64,000 bases of DNA from Nonomuraea sp. PA05 (GCF_008086045.1 NZ_VSEY01000027.1:121095-185094); one strand, 5' to 3'. Numbered from the stretch's first letter, positions 8,882 to 17,427 are shown. Translations and numbers: made by a program. The notes: generated by a model not told the origin, from the letters alone.

Positions 8882-9018
8882 CCAGGCGTCCGGGGATCAG
8901 GCGCGCACGAGGGCCAGGCGTCCGGGGGCCAAGCGCACGGGGGCCAGGCGCACGGGGGCCAGGCGCACAGGGGCCAGGCGTCCGGGGGCCAGGCGTCCGG
9001 GGGCCAGGCGCACAGGGG
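8882..9018. repeat. 15-bp tandem array between the S9 peptidase and rny
   Basis: About nine copies of a 15-bp unit close to GGGGGCCAGGCGCAC, alternating between CGCAC and CGTCC variants. The copies are strictly in phase (for example at 8911, 8926, 8941, 8956, 8971, 8986 and 9001). The array fills the whole convergent gap and stops at the rny stop codon. Confidence 0.9.
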
Positions 9019-10635
9019 TCAGCGTGCGAACTCGGTGGCCCGCGACTCCCGCACCACCGTGATGCGAATCTGCCCCGGATACGTCAGCTCCTCCTCCACC
9101 TGCTTGGCCACATCCCGGGCGATCACCTGAGCCTGGATGTCGTCGATGGCGTCCGGCTTGACCATGACCCGGATCTCCCGCCCGGCCTGCATCGCGAACA
9201 CCTTCTCCACCCCGTCGTACGACTGCGCGATCTCCTCCAGCCGCTCCAGCCGCTTCACGTACGCCTCCAAGGACTCGCGCCGCGCCCCGGGCCGGCTGCC
9301 GCTGATCGCGTCGGCCGCCTGGGTGAGGACCGCCTCGACGGTACGCACCTCGACCTCGTTGTGGTGCGCCTCGATGGCGTGCACCACGTCCTCCTCCTCG
9401 CCGTACCTGCGGGCGATCTCCGCCCCGATCAGCGCGTGGCTGCCCTCGACCTCGTGCGTCAGGGCCTTGCCGATGTCGTGGAGCAGGGCGCAGCGCTTCA
9501 TCAGCGTCTGGTTCATCTTCAGCTCGGCGGCCATGATGCCGGCGATGTGGGCGGACTCGATGAGGTGCTTGAGCACGTTCTGCCCGTAGGAGGTGCGGTA
9601 GCGGAGCTGGCCGAGCAGCAGTGTCAGCTCGGGGTGCATGTCGGTGATCCCCAGCTCGACGAGGGCGTCCTCACCGGCCCGCGCGCACAGGTCCTGGACC
9701 TCCTGGCGGCTGCGGTCGTGCGCCTCCTCGATGCGCTGCGGATGGATGCGGCCGTCGAGCACCAGCTTCTCCAGCGTCAGCCGCGCCGTCTCCCGCCTGA
9801 CCGGGTCGAAACACGACAGCAGCACCGCCTCGGGGGTGTCGTCGATGATCAGGTTCACGCCGGTCGTGGACTCGAAGGCGCGGATGTTGCGGCCCTCACG
9901 ACCGATGATCCGTCCCTTCATCTCGTCGCCCGGCAGGTGCAGCACGCTCACGACCGACTCGGCCGTCTGCTCGGCGGCCAGCCGCTGCACGGCCAGCGTC
10001 ACGATCTTCGTGGCCCGCTTCTCGCCCTCCTTGCGGGCGTCCCCCTCGATCTCCCTGATGATCAGCGCGGCCTCTCGCTTGGCCTGGTTCTCGATCTCCT
10101 TGACCAGCTCGGCCTTGGCCTGCTCGCCGGTCAGCCCGGCGACCCGCTCCAGGATGACCCGCCGTTCCTGCTCGACCTGCAGCAGCTCCTCGCGCCGGTC
10201 GGCCAGCTCGACCTCGGTCTCCGCCAGCTTCCTGTCACGTTCCGCCTGCCGCCTGGCCTCCTCGTCCAGCCGCTGCTCCCGCTCGGCCAGCCTGGCCTCC
10301 CGGCGCTCCAGGTCCGAGCGCAGCTCCTTGAGCTCGGACTTGAGTATCCGGCTCTCCTCCTCGACCTCGCGCCGCATCTGCGCGGCGCTCTCGGTGGCCG
10401 CCTCCGACCTGCGCAGGATCTCCTCGGCGTCGCTCTCCGCCTTGTAGCGGATCTCCCGCGCCGCCTCCCGTGCCTGCTGCAGCTCCTCGTGCGCCACCTC
10501 GACCTGCCCGGGGCTGGGCTTTCCCTTGCGGGGCAGGCTGCCCGAGGTGCGCCGTACGACGACGAGCAGCGCCGCGATCATCCCGAACGCGAGCACGAGC
10601 ACCGCCACCATCAGCACCACGACTAGCGGCCCCAT
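9019..10635 (-). CDS. rny: Ribonuclease Y
   Basis: A membrane-tethered endoribonuclease that starts decay of many mRNAs, 538 residues. An N-terminal transmembrane helix (about residues 4-27) is followed by a long Glu/Arg-rich coiled coil (about 45-205). Then come a KH domain (GRIIGREGRNIRAFE) and an HD domain with the metal-binding His386-Asp387 (LLHDIGKA). Length and order match RNase Y. The name and location agree with the rny position near recA-recX in streptomycete-type genomes. GGAGGG lies upstream of the ATG. Confidence 0.96.
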   Translation of the reverse strand: MGPLVVVLMVAVLVLAFGMIAALLVVVRRTSGSLPRKGKPSPGQVEVAHEELQQAREAAREIRYKAESDAEEILRRSEAATESAAQMRREVEEESRILKSELKELRSDLERREARLAEREQRLDEEARRQAERDRKLAETEVELADRREELLQVEQERRVILERVAGLTGEQAKAELVKEIENQAKREAALIIREIEGDARKEGEKRATKIVTLAVQRLAAEQTAESVVSVLHLPGDEMKGRIIGREGRNIRAFESTTGVNLIIDDTPEAVLLSCFDPVRRETARLTLEKLVLDGRIHPQRIEEAHDRSRQEVQDLCARAGEDALVELGITDMHPELTLLLGQLRYRTSYGQNVLKHLIESAHIAGIMAAELKMNQTLMKRCALLHDIGKALTHEVEGSHALIGAEIARRYGEEEDVVHAIEAHHNEVEVRTVEAVLTQAADAISGSRPGARRESLEAYVKRLERLEEIAQSYDGVEKVFAMQAGREIRVMVKPDAIDDIQAQVIARDVAKQVEEELTYPGQIRITVVRESRATEFAR

Positions 10636-11473
10636 GTGCGCCCCGCCCTCCTCGCGTCGTCAAGAACTCATAACGCGGCCACAAAACGGGAGGGGTCACA
10701 GGCGCGCCGCGGAAAGCCCGGTCGGCGTCATCGCCGGGATCGATGTCAAGTCAAGGCTGATGGGGCGTCGACCTCTCGAGCCGACACCTCTCCTGCCTCG
10801 TTCAATTCGTCCGTCGTTCACCGGTATGGCAATCCGCGCTGCGCGGAGTAACTCCTCACTGCCGTCGAGGTTATGCGTCGAACAGGTCACGAGCAAGCAA
10901 ACGCGTCATCAAGCGTGTCTTACGGGCCTGCATGCCCCTGTTCAGACAGGCGTCACCCATTGGCACTGGATTCGACCTCCGTGGGGAGGCATCGTGCGGC
11001 ATGTCGCCCGCGCGCCCGCCCTCGCGGCCAGATCCGCGGTCGGCTCGTGTCCGACACTCGTCGGAGTCGCTCCCTTACCGGCCTCACGGAAAGGCACTGC
11101 CGTGCCGGTGTGGAAGTCGCCGTAGACCACCCGGAGGGTCGGCTCAAGGCGTTGGAGATCACGGCCGAGGTGGTCACCCACGGGACACGCGCCACACGAC
11201 ATGGTTGCCGCACCCGCCGAGCGGGCACGGCAGCGGCGCTGACGACGCCGAGTCGGGGACCGGGGCCGGGACGGGGCCGGCGCCGACACCGACACCGAGG
11301 CCGACACCGGAGCCGACACCGGAGCCGACACCGGAGCCGACACCGGAGCCGACACCGGAGCCGACACCGGAGCCGACACCGAGGCCGGAGCCCAGGCCGG
11401 GGCCGACACCGAGGCCAGAGCCCAGGCCGGGGCCGAGGCCGGAGCCCCAGGCCGGGGCCGCAGGCAGCATCCC
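10636..11473. other. Long gap between rny and sulP with no supported gene
   Basis: About 840 bases. The first 650 show no convincing gene: open frames exist on both strands, but none has a ribosome site, family resemblance or the expected codon bias. The last 190 bases are a tandem repeat. One plus-strand frame reads the repeat as PTPEP units like a linker of a secreted protein, with no recognisable domain on either side. It could be remnant coding sequence. Confidence 0.5.
11283..11460. repeat. 12-bp tandem array (CCGACACCGGAG) and related longer units
   Basis: About eight near-perfect copies of the 12-bp unit CCGACACCGGAG lie between 11283 and 11391. They are followed by imperfect copies of a related unit built on CCCAGGCCGGGGCCGA. 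The array ends about a dozen bases before the sulP stop codon. Confidence 0.9.
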
Positions 11474-12991
11474 TCAGTGGCTGCCGGACAGCTCACCGGA
11501 AAGGGAGCCGTGCATGCGGGCGCTGGGCGGATTGAGGCCGATGATCTGGACGGTCTTGCCACGAGCGGCGTACTTGGCTTCGACAGCGTCCAGCGCGGCG
11601 ACGGAGGAGGCGTCCCAGATATGGGCGTCGGTCAGGTCGATCACCACGTCGTCGGGGTCGCCGGCGTAGTCGAACTGAGAGACCAGGTCGTTGGTGGAGG
11701 CGAAGAACAGCTCGCCGGTGACCGCGTAGACGACCTGGCCACCCTCGGGATCGAGGCATGCGGTCACGTTGGCAAGATGCGCCACCCGCCGGGCGAAGAT
11801 GACCAAGCCGGTCAGCGAGCCGACCACGACGCCGATGGCCAGGTTGTGCGTGGCGACCACGACGGCGACCGTGATGACCATGACGCCGATCTCGCCGGCG
11901 GGCATGCGCTTGAGCGTGGCCGGGGCGACGGAGTGCCAGTCGAAGGTGCCGAAGGAGACCAGAATCATGACGGCGACCAGGGCGGCCATCGGGATCTGGG
12001 AGACCAGCGGGCCGAAGACGATGCACAGCACCATGAGCATGGCGCCGGCGGTGAAGGTGGACAGACGGGTGCGGGCGCCGTTCCTCACGTTGATCATGGT
12101 CTGGCCGATCATCGCGCAGCCGCCCATGCCGCCGAAGAAGCCGGTGACGATGTTCGCGATGCCCTGGCCGATGGACTCACGGGTCTTGGAGGAGCGGGTG
12201 TCGGTCAGATCGTCCACCAGCTTGGCCGTCATCAGCGACTCCATCAGCCCGACCAGGGCGAACCCGACCGCGTACGGGGCGATGAGGATGAGGGTGTCCA
12301 CGGTGAAGGGCACATCCGGCAGGCCGGGGACGGGCAGCGCCGACGGCAGCTCGCCGCGGTCGCCGACGGACGGCACGGCCAGACCGGCGCCGATGGTCAG
12401 CGCGGTGAGCGCGGCGATGGAGATCAACGGAGCCGGGACCACCTTGGTCAGCCGGGGCAGGAACACCATCAGCGCCAGCGCGGCGGCCACCAGCGGGTAG
12501 ACGATCCATGGCACGTCGATGAGCTCGGGTACCTGCGCCATGAAGATCAGGATGGCCAGGGCGTTGACGAAGCCGACCATGACGCTGCGCGGCACGAAGC
12601 GCATCAGTTTGGCCACGCCGAGCGCGCCGAGCACGATTTGAACAAGGCCGCCGAGGATGACCGTGGCGATCAGATAGCCCAGGCCGTACTCACGGGTCAG
12701 CGGCGCGACGACCAGCGCGATCGCACCGGTGGCAGCGGAGATCATGGCGGGGCGTCCGCCGGCGATGGCAATGACCACGGCCATGGTGAAGGAGGCGAAC
12801 AGTCCGACGCTGGGGTCGACCCCGGCGATGATGGAGAACGAGATCGCCTCGGGGATCAGAGCGAGGGCGACGACCAGGCCGGACAGGATTTCGGTGCGGG
12901 CCACCGAGGGCTTGAGCCAAGCGGGGCGGCCGGATCTCAGCCGAGCCGTAAGGGTCGCGGACGGACGGGCGGGCACGGATGAGCGAGGCAA
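11474..12991 (-). CDS. SulP-family inorganic anion transporter with STAS domain
   Basis: A 505-residue SLC26/SulP transporter, which moves sulfate, bicarbonate or other small anions across the membrane. About ten to twelve hydrophobic segments begin near residue 35 with the family block ALALIPEAISFSIIAGVDP. The C-terminal STAS domain (about residues 410-495, DDVVIDLTDAHIWDASSVAA) is cytoplasmic. The TTG start at 12991 has AAGGA six bases upstream. It is divergent from a MerR regulator that probably controls it. The anion cannot be told from sequence. It sits between rny and recX, where core genomes of this type usually lack it. Confidence 0.93.
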   Translation of the reverse strand: MPRSSVPARPSATLTARLRSGRPAWLKPSVARTEILSGLVVALALIPEAISFSIIAGVDPSVGLFASFTMAVVIAIAGGRPAMISAATGAIALVVAPLTREYGLGYLIATVILGGLVQIVLGALGVAKLMRFVPRSVMVGFVNALAILIFMAQVPELIDVPWIVYPLVAAALALMVFLPRLTKVVPAPLISIAALTALTIGAGLAVPSVGDRGELPSALPVPGLPDVPFTVDTLILIAPYAVGFALVGLMESLMTAKLVDDLTDTRSSKTRESIGQGIANIVTGFFGGMGGCAMIGQTMINVRNGARTRLSTFTAGAMLMVLCIVFGPLVSQIPMAALVAVMILVSFGTFDWHSVAPATLKRMPAGEIGVMVITVAVVVATHNLAIGVVVGSLTGLVIFARRVAHLANVTACLDPEGGQVVYAVTGELFFASTNDLVSQFDYAGDPDDVVIDLTDAHIWDASSVAALDAVEAKYAARGKTVQIIGLNPPSARMHGSLSGELSGSH

Positions 12992-13073
12992 CAGGAATCC
13001 TTCACGGTGGAGCGGCCCTCAACGTGGCAGCGGGCGCATGCCACGGGAGGGGCAGACAGCAGCATGGACGTGA

Positions 13074-13117
13074 GTGGACGTGCAGTGGACGTGCAGTGGA
13101 CGTGCAGTGGACGTGCA
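13074..13117. repeat. 11-bp tandem array, four perfect copies
   Basis: The unit GTGGACGTGCA is repeated four times without a mismatch. An 11-bp period is close to one helical turn, so each copy faces the same side of the DNA. Confidence 0.92.
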
Positions 13118-13154
13118 GCGGCCTGGCAACGGGGCTGGGAAGCGGCCGCAAGCA

Positions 13155-13200
13155 GCACGCTCACGGGCGGCACGCTCACGGGCGCGCACGCTCACGGGCG
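13155..13200. repeat. 15-bp array, three copies
   Basis: GCACGCTCACGGGCG occurs twice in direct tandem and once more after a short spacer. Confidence 0.85.
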
Positions 13201-13259
13201 GTCCTGGGATCGCCGAAGGCGGCACCTGGACCGACGATGACGTCAGCGGTGCTGCCGCG

Positions 13260-13320
13260 GGCAAGTCACGGCGGGCAAGTCACGGCGGGCAGGTCACGGC
13301 GGGCAGGTCACGGCGGGCAG
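13260..13320. repeat. 14-bp array, about 4.4 copies
   Basis: The unit GGCARGTCACGGCG is repeated four times plus a partial copy, with only an A/G difference between the first and last pairs. Confidence 0.9.
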
Positions 13321-13476
13321 CAGGCGGTGATGATCAAGGGCATGCGCCGAAGTTCCTTACCTCGTGTGCGCCGGGGGATGACACCGGGCCAGCGCCAATG
13401 CGTGCCGCCGACCGGATGCGCCAGGACAGCGGGAGCCCAGCACGTGCATGCGCCCCATACGGTCCGGCCATCAGCA

Positions 13477-13497
13477 ACCCTACCTTAACGTTAGGGT
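13477..13497 (+). promoter_or_regulatory. Probable MerR-type operator/promoter for merR and sulP
   Basis: ACCTTAACGTTAGGGT (13482-13497) is an inverted repeat with one mismatched pair. It is framed by a perfect ACCCTA / TAGGGT pair at 13477-13482 and 13492-13497. Dyads of this kind between -35 and -10 elements are what MerR regulators bind. A TAGGGT resembling a -10 element is present on both strands, so one site may serve both divergent genes. Binding is inferred. Confidence 0.6.
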
Positions 13498-13672
13498 AGA
13501 GATTCGGAGGGTCCGGACATAGCGTCCCCGCCGCCCTACCCAGCAGAGCAGCGAGGTCGTACGCAACATGGACGGATCGGCGGTTTCCGCCCCCCACGGC
13601 GAAGTCCCCGCTCCGGCGGGCAGCGACCAAGAGCACAGCGCAGATCACCATGCGGGCCCCCGTGGGGATCAC

Positions 13673-14077
13673 ATGCACATCGGGCAGGTGGCAACGCGCA
13701 CCCAGCTCTCGCTGCGAACCATCCGGCACTACGACGAGGTCGGCCTGGTCCGGCCCTCGGCCCGCAGCCAGGGCGGCTTCCGCCTCTACACCGAGGCCGA
13801 CGTAGCCCGGCTGATGGTGATCCGCCGGATGAAGCCGCTCGGCTTCACCCTGGAGGAGATGGGCGAACTGCTGTCCATCACCGACCAGCTCGACAACGGC
13901 GGCGCGGCGGCGGCGCTGGAAACGGCCGAGCGCGAGCGGCTGCTGGCGCGGCTGGGCCGGTTCGAACAGGCCACCCGCGAGCGCTGCCAAGCGCTGCGCA
14001 CCCAGCTGAGCCGAGCCGAGGAGTTCGCCGCCGACCTGCGCCGCCGCACCGACCAACTGACCGACGGCGCCGCCTGA
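13673..14077 (+). CDS. MerR-family transcriptional regulator
   Basis: A 134-residue regulator. The N-terminal winged helix-turn-helix opens with the family signature (MHIGQVATRTQLSLRTIRHY) and RPSARSQGGFRLYTEADVARL. A dimerisation coiled coil follows (about 75-125). The start at 13673 gives the normal MerR N-terminus. The frame is open back to 13568, which would add 35 unrelated residues. The protein has no cysteines of the metal-sensing type, so the signal is not evident. It is divergent from sulP and likely regulates it. The last codons lie inside a 17-bp repeat that continues downstream. Confidence 0.85.
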   Translation: MHIGQVATRTQLSLRTIRHYDEVGLVRPSARSQGGFRLYTEADVARLMVIRRMKPLGFTLEEMGELLSITDQLDNGGAAAALETAERERLLARLGRFEQATRERCQALRTQLSRAEEFAADLRRRTDQLTDGAA

Positions 14078-14118
14078 CCGACGGTGCTGCCTGACCGACG
14101 GTGCTGCCTGACCGGCGG
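14057..14118. repeat. 17-bp tandem repeat spanning the merR stop codon
   Basis: The unit CTGACCGACGGTGCTGC occurs three times plus a partial copy. The first copy encodes the end of MerR and the later ones are non-coding. Each copy carries an in-phase CTGA like the one that supplies the merR stop. Confidence 0.88.
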
Positions 14119-14532
14119 CGAGCCCAGCCGCCTCCCTTGTACGGCCCGACGCGTACAGCCCGACGCTGCCGCGATCCCGAACACGACGCCATGACGCATG
14201 GAGTTGTTCCGATGGCGGCTTGGTCACCACAACGGCGGGAGCCCCCGGCATTCGCCGCTGCGGCGCCGGCCACTGCGGCGACTCGACAGGCACGGCGGGC
14301 GCGGCGACGGGGGCTCCGTGGCAGGGCGGACTCGACAGCAGCGTGGGCTCGGTGGCGCCGGCCACTGCAGCGACGCGATGGGCACGGCAGACGCGATGGG
14401 CACGGCAGACGCGATGGGCACGGCGACGGGGCTCCGTGGCGGCGCGGGCGCGGTGGCGGCGCGGGCGCGGTGGGGAGGCGAAATGCGCTTGTTGACCGGC
14501 CAGCCGTCGGGTGCGGGTCTGCGGGGGTTGGC
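14078..14532. other. Gap between merR and recX (convergent), repeats only
   Basis: About 455 bases. Apart from the end of the 17-bp array and an 18-bp array at 14372-14425 it contains two similar GC-rich blocks (around 14266 and 14354, both GCGCCGGCCACTGC). No gene is supported: plus-strand frames are Arg/Ala-rich without homology. Confidence 0.5.
14372..14425. repeat. 18-bp tandem array, three copies
   Basis: GACGCGATGGGCACGGCA is repeated three times with a change only at the last base. Around it, other copies of GGCACGG recur irregularly. Confidence 0.85.
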
Positions 14533-15966
14533 CTAGGAGAAGTCCTCCTCCACCTCGATGCCCTCCTGTTCGAGTGCCTCCCGGATGACGCGGAAGGCCA
14601 GCCCGGAGGGATAGCCCTTGCGGGCGAGCATGCCGGCCAGCCGCCGGGTGCGGGTCTGGGGGTCGAGTGAGCGGGTGGAGGCGAGTTTGCGTCCCACCAG
14701 CCGCCGGGCGGTTTCTTCCTCCTGGTCGGGGTTCAGCCGCTCCACGGCCTCGTTGACCGTGTCACCGTCCACCCCCCGGCGACGCAGTTCGGCCGCCAGG
14801 GCGCGCTTGGCCAGCCCCCGGCCGTGGTGGCGGGAGTCGACCCAGGCCGCGGCGAACGCCTCGTCGTTGATCAGCCCAAGCTCCGAGAACCGGCTGAGCA
14901 CCGCCTCGGCGGCCTCCTCCGGCACGTCCCGCTTGCGCAGGGCCTCCGCGAGCTGGGCGCGGGTCTTGGGCGCCATGGTGAGCAGACGCAGGCAGATGGC
15001 CCGGGCCACCGACTCCGGGTCCGCCTGAGGGCTTGTGGCGGCCGTGGTCTCGGCATCGGGCCCGTCAGGCAGCCAGCCCCGTTGTCGAGCGCTCTTGCGT
15101 CCTCCTCGCCGGGAACGTCCTCCAGACTTGCTCCCGAACCGCCCGGCACTCTCCTCGGCCTGCCCGATGCCTCTGCCGAACCAGCCGGGCCCCTCGTCGT
15201 GCTGCCCAGCATCACCGCCGAAACTGCCTGCCCCTTCGTCGTGCCGTTCGGCACCGCCGACGAAACTGCCGAGACCGCCGTCAGACTGCCCGGCACCATC
15301 GTCAGACCGGCCGGGACCATCGTCAGACTGGCCGGGACCATCGTCAGACTGCCCAGTGCCGCCGCCGAAGCGCCTGGCGCTGCCGGATCGGCGACCGCGC
15401 CTGCGGCCGTCCAGCGCATCCGAGTCGAGCCGGCCTGGCCCCTCATCGTGCTGCCCGGCATCGTCGCCGAAGCCGCCGGAGCGGCGACCGCGTTTCCGGC
15501 TCTCCTGTCCGGTGCTCTCGCTTGGCTCAGCCGCGAACCAACTGCTCCCTGCCAGCACCTCGGAGTGCCACTCGTCTCCAGGACGCCGTCTCTGAGGTGA
15601 GCCCTTGGCACTTGAACCCTCGGAACCCGAGCTCTCAGCGCCCGAGACTTCAGCGTCCGAGCCCTCGGTGCTGGAGATCTCAGCATGCGAGATCTCAGCG
15701 TGCGAGATCTCGGAGCCGGAGCTCTTCTCGGCGTGCGAGCCGTCCCGGCTGTCTCCCTCGGAATCCTCATCTGCGCCGTCCGAGGTGGAAGGGGCGGCGG
15801 CGCGCGTGCGGTCGCGTTGCTCGCGCCACTCCGACACCGACGGCCAGCCGTCCGAGGCTGAGCGGGCCAGGTCGCGCGTACGGGAGGACGAGGGTGAGGA
15901 CGAGGGGTCGGGCCAGGCGCCCCGGTCTGGCGGCTGGGGCGCTTGCGGTCGGTCCGTGCTGCTCAT
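14533..15966 (-). CDS. recX: RecX regulatory protein with a long repeat-rich N-terminal extension
   Basis: RecX binds RecA filaments and limits recombination. The RecX domain fills only about residues 310-475 of 477, with the usual three-helix repeats (LLTMAPKTRAQLAEALRKR, LGLINDEAFAAAWV, GRGLAKRALAAELRRRGV). The first 300 residues are low-complexity, Ser/Asp/Glu/Gly-rich. They include HAEIS repeats near residues 80-90 and GQSDDGP-type repeats near 205-230. Ordinary RecX proteins are about 150-260 residues. The gene starts 11 bases after the recA stop, so it is co-transcribed. A shorter internal start cannot be excluded, but the reading frame keeps normal codon bias throughout. Confidence 0.88.
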   Translation of the reverse strand: MSSTDRPQAPQPPDRGAWPDPSSSPSSSRTRDLARSASDGWPSVSEWREQRDRTRAAAPSTSDGADEDSEGDSRDGSHAEKSSGSEISHAEISHAEISSTEGSDAEVSGAESSGSEGSSAKGSPQRRRPGDEWHSEVLAGSSWFAAEPSESTGQESRKRGRRSGGFGDDAGQHDEGPGRLDSDALDGRRRGRRSGSARRFGGGTGQSDDGPGQSDDGPGRSDDGAGQSDGGLGSFVGGAERHDEGAGSFGGDAGQHDEGPGWFGRGIGQAEESAGRFGSKSGGRSRRGGRKSARQRGWLPDGPDAETTAATSPQADPESVARAICLRLLTMAPKTRAQLAEALRKRDVPEEAAEAVLSRFSELGLINDEAFAAAWVDSRHHGRGLAKRALAAELRRRGVDGDTVNEAVERLNPDQEEETARRLVGRKLASTRSLDPQTRTRRLAGMLARKGYPSGLAFRVIREALEQEGIEVEEDFS

Positions 15967-15977
15967 GGGGTCAGCGA

Positions 15978-17069
15978 TCAGACGTCACCCGGCTTGGGGG
16001 TGGACTTGGAACCACGGCCCGACGGAGCGGCGGCCGGAGCGGGAGCAGCGGCGGCCTCGGCCGGGGCGTCGAGGCGCGGGCCCACGCCCAGCTTGTCCTT
16101 GATCTTCTTCTCGATCTCGTTGGCCATGTCGGGGTGGTTCTTCAGGAAGTTGCGGGCGTTCTCCTTGCCCTGGCCGAGCTGGTCGCCCTCGTAGGTGTAC
16201 CAGGCGCCGGACTTGCGGACGAAGCCGTGCTCCACACCCATGTCGATGAGGCCGCCCTCGCGGGAGATGCCCACGCCGTAGAGGATGTCGAAGTCGGCGA
16301 CGCGGAAGGGCGGGGCCATCTTGTTCTTGACGACCTTGACCCTGGTGCGGTTGCCGACCGCCTCCGTGCCGTCCTTGAGGGTCTCGATGCGGCGGATGTC
16401 CATCCGGACCGAGGCGTAGAACTTCAGCGCCTTACCACCGGTCGTGGTCTCGGGGCTGCCGAACATGACGCCGATCTTCTCGCGGAGCTGGTTGATGAAG
16501 ATGGCGGTGGTGCCGGTGCTGTTGAGGGCGCCGGCGATCTTGCGCAGGGCCTGGGACATGAGGCGGGCCTGGAGACCGACGTGGCTGTCACCCATCTCGC
16601 CCTCGATCTCGGCCTTGGGCACCAGGGCCGCGACCGAGTCGATGACGATGATGTCGACGGCGCCGGACCTGATCAGCATGTCGGCGATCTCGAGCGCCTG
16701 CTCACCCGTGTCGGGCTGGGAGACCAGCAGGGCGTCGGTGTCGACCCCCAGCTTCTTGGCGTACTCGGGGTCGAGGGCGTGCTCGGCGTCGACGAACGCC
16801 GCGATGCCTCCGGCCCGCTGGGCGTTGGCCACGGCGTGCAGCGCGATCGTGGTCTTACCCGAGGACTCCGGGCCGTAGATCTCCACGATGCGGCCGCGCG
16901 GCAGGCCGCCGATGCCGAGGGCGACGTCAAGGGAGATCGACCCCGTGGGGATCACCTCGATGGGAGCTCGGGCGTCGTCGCCCAGTCTCATGACGGAGCC
17001 CTTGCCGAACTGTCGCTCGATCTGAGCGAGCGCGGTCTCGAGGGCCTTCTCGCGGTCGTTGATAGCCAT
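15978..17069 (-). CDS. recA: Recombinase RecA
   Basis: The DNA-strand exchange protein and LexA co-protease, 363 residues. It begins MAINDREKALETALAQIE. Walker A is GPESSGKTT (about residues 66-74), Walker B is IIVIDSVAALVP, the L1/L2 loop regions follow, and the MAW motif is GGKALKFYASVRMD. The tail is Ala/Pro-rich as in actinobacteria. CCAGGGGGAG precedes the ATG. The upstream region has both a PafBC-type promoter and a LexA box. No intein is present. recX follows directly. Confidence 0.98.
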   Translation of the reverse strand: MAINDREKALETALAQIERQFGKGSVMRLGDDARAPIEVIPTGSISLDVALGIGGLPRGRIVEIYGPESSGKTTIALHAVANAQRAGGIAAFVDAEHALDPEYAKKLGVDTDALLVSQPDTGEQALEIADMLIRSGAVDIIVIDSVAALVPKAEIEGEMGDSHVGLQARLMSQALRKIAGALNSTGTTAIFINQLREKIGVMFGSPETTTGGKALKFYASVRMDIRRIETLKDGTEAVGNRTRVKVVKNKMAPPFRVADFDILYGVGISREGGLIDMGVEHGFVRKSGAWYTYEGDQLGQGKENARNFLKNHPDMANEIEKKIKDKLGVGPRLDAPAEAAAAPAPAAAPSGRGSKSTPKPGDV

Positions 17070-17111
17070 GGGAACTCCCCCTGGAGGGTCGTGGTCCGAT
17101 CAGTCGAGTGA

Positions 17112-17134
17112 AAGCTACGGCCTGCCACCGACAA
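17112..17134 (-). promoter_or_regulatory. DNA-damage promoter of PafBC (RecA-NDp) type for recA
   Basis: On the minus strand it reads TTGTCGGTG, then exactly 8 bases, then TAGCTT. This matches the mycobacterial/actinobacterial LexA-independent recA promoter consensus (TTGTCRGTG-N8-TAnnnT). It ends 42 bases before the recA start codon. Confidence 0.85.
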
Positions 17135-17195
17135 TTTCTGCCGTGTCGGGGAAGTGTCGGGGAAGACGTGGCTGCCCGGCTGGGTCCATCGTAGC

Positions 17196-17209
17196 CGAAC
17201 GGCTGTTCG
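17196..17209. promoter_or_regulatory. LexA (SOS) box upstream of recA
   Basis: CGAACGGCTGTTCG is a perfect CGAAC-N4-GTTCG palindrome, the actinobacterial SOS box. It lies about 62 bases upstream of the PafBC-type promoter. recA is thus probably under both SOS and PafBC control. Confidence 0.85.
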
Positions 17210-17427
17210 ATCACAGCAGGAACACGCAGGTCGTCCCTGAGAGGGTGTCGGATCGGCCTGTCAGGGGTGGGTGCCGGGTGGAGACCGCCCGGGTCCGCGG
17301 CCCAGGGTCTGTCCGAGGTTGCCTGATCGTCCGTCCTGCGCCTCCGCCCGGAGACCGGCCGCGTCGCCTCCGTCCGGGAACAAAGGTTACGAGCGAGCCT
17401 GCACGCGCGCGGTCCGACGCCTCGAAA

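Larger units (their letters stand above)
12992..13672. other. Divergent sulP-merR intergenic region with three repeat arrays and one operator
   Basis: About 680 bases with no supported gene. On the sulP side it holds three unrelated tandem arrays (13074-13117, 13155-13200, 13260-13320). A MerR-type dyad lies at 13477-13497, the only AT-rich stretch. If that dyad is the sulP promoter, the sulP leader would be nearly 500 nucleotides and contain all three arrays. Confidence 0.6.

Noticed and set aside
10873..11669. Overlapping plus-strand open frames with PTPEP or RHRS repeats
   Set aside because: They owe their length to the 12-bp repeat and GC bias; there is no ribosome site and the three frames give equally repetitive products. 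Reported as a repeat and a finding, not as a gene.
14101..14670. Plus-strand frame covering the merR-recX gap
   Set aside because: Arg/Ala-rich and non-homologous; it runs into the recX coding region on the other strand.
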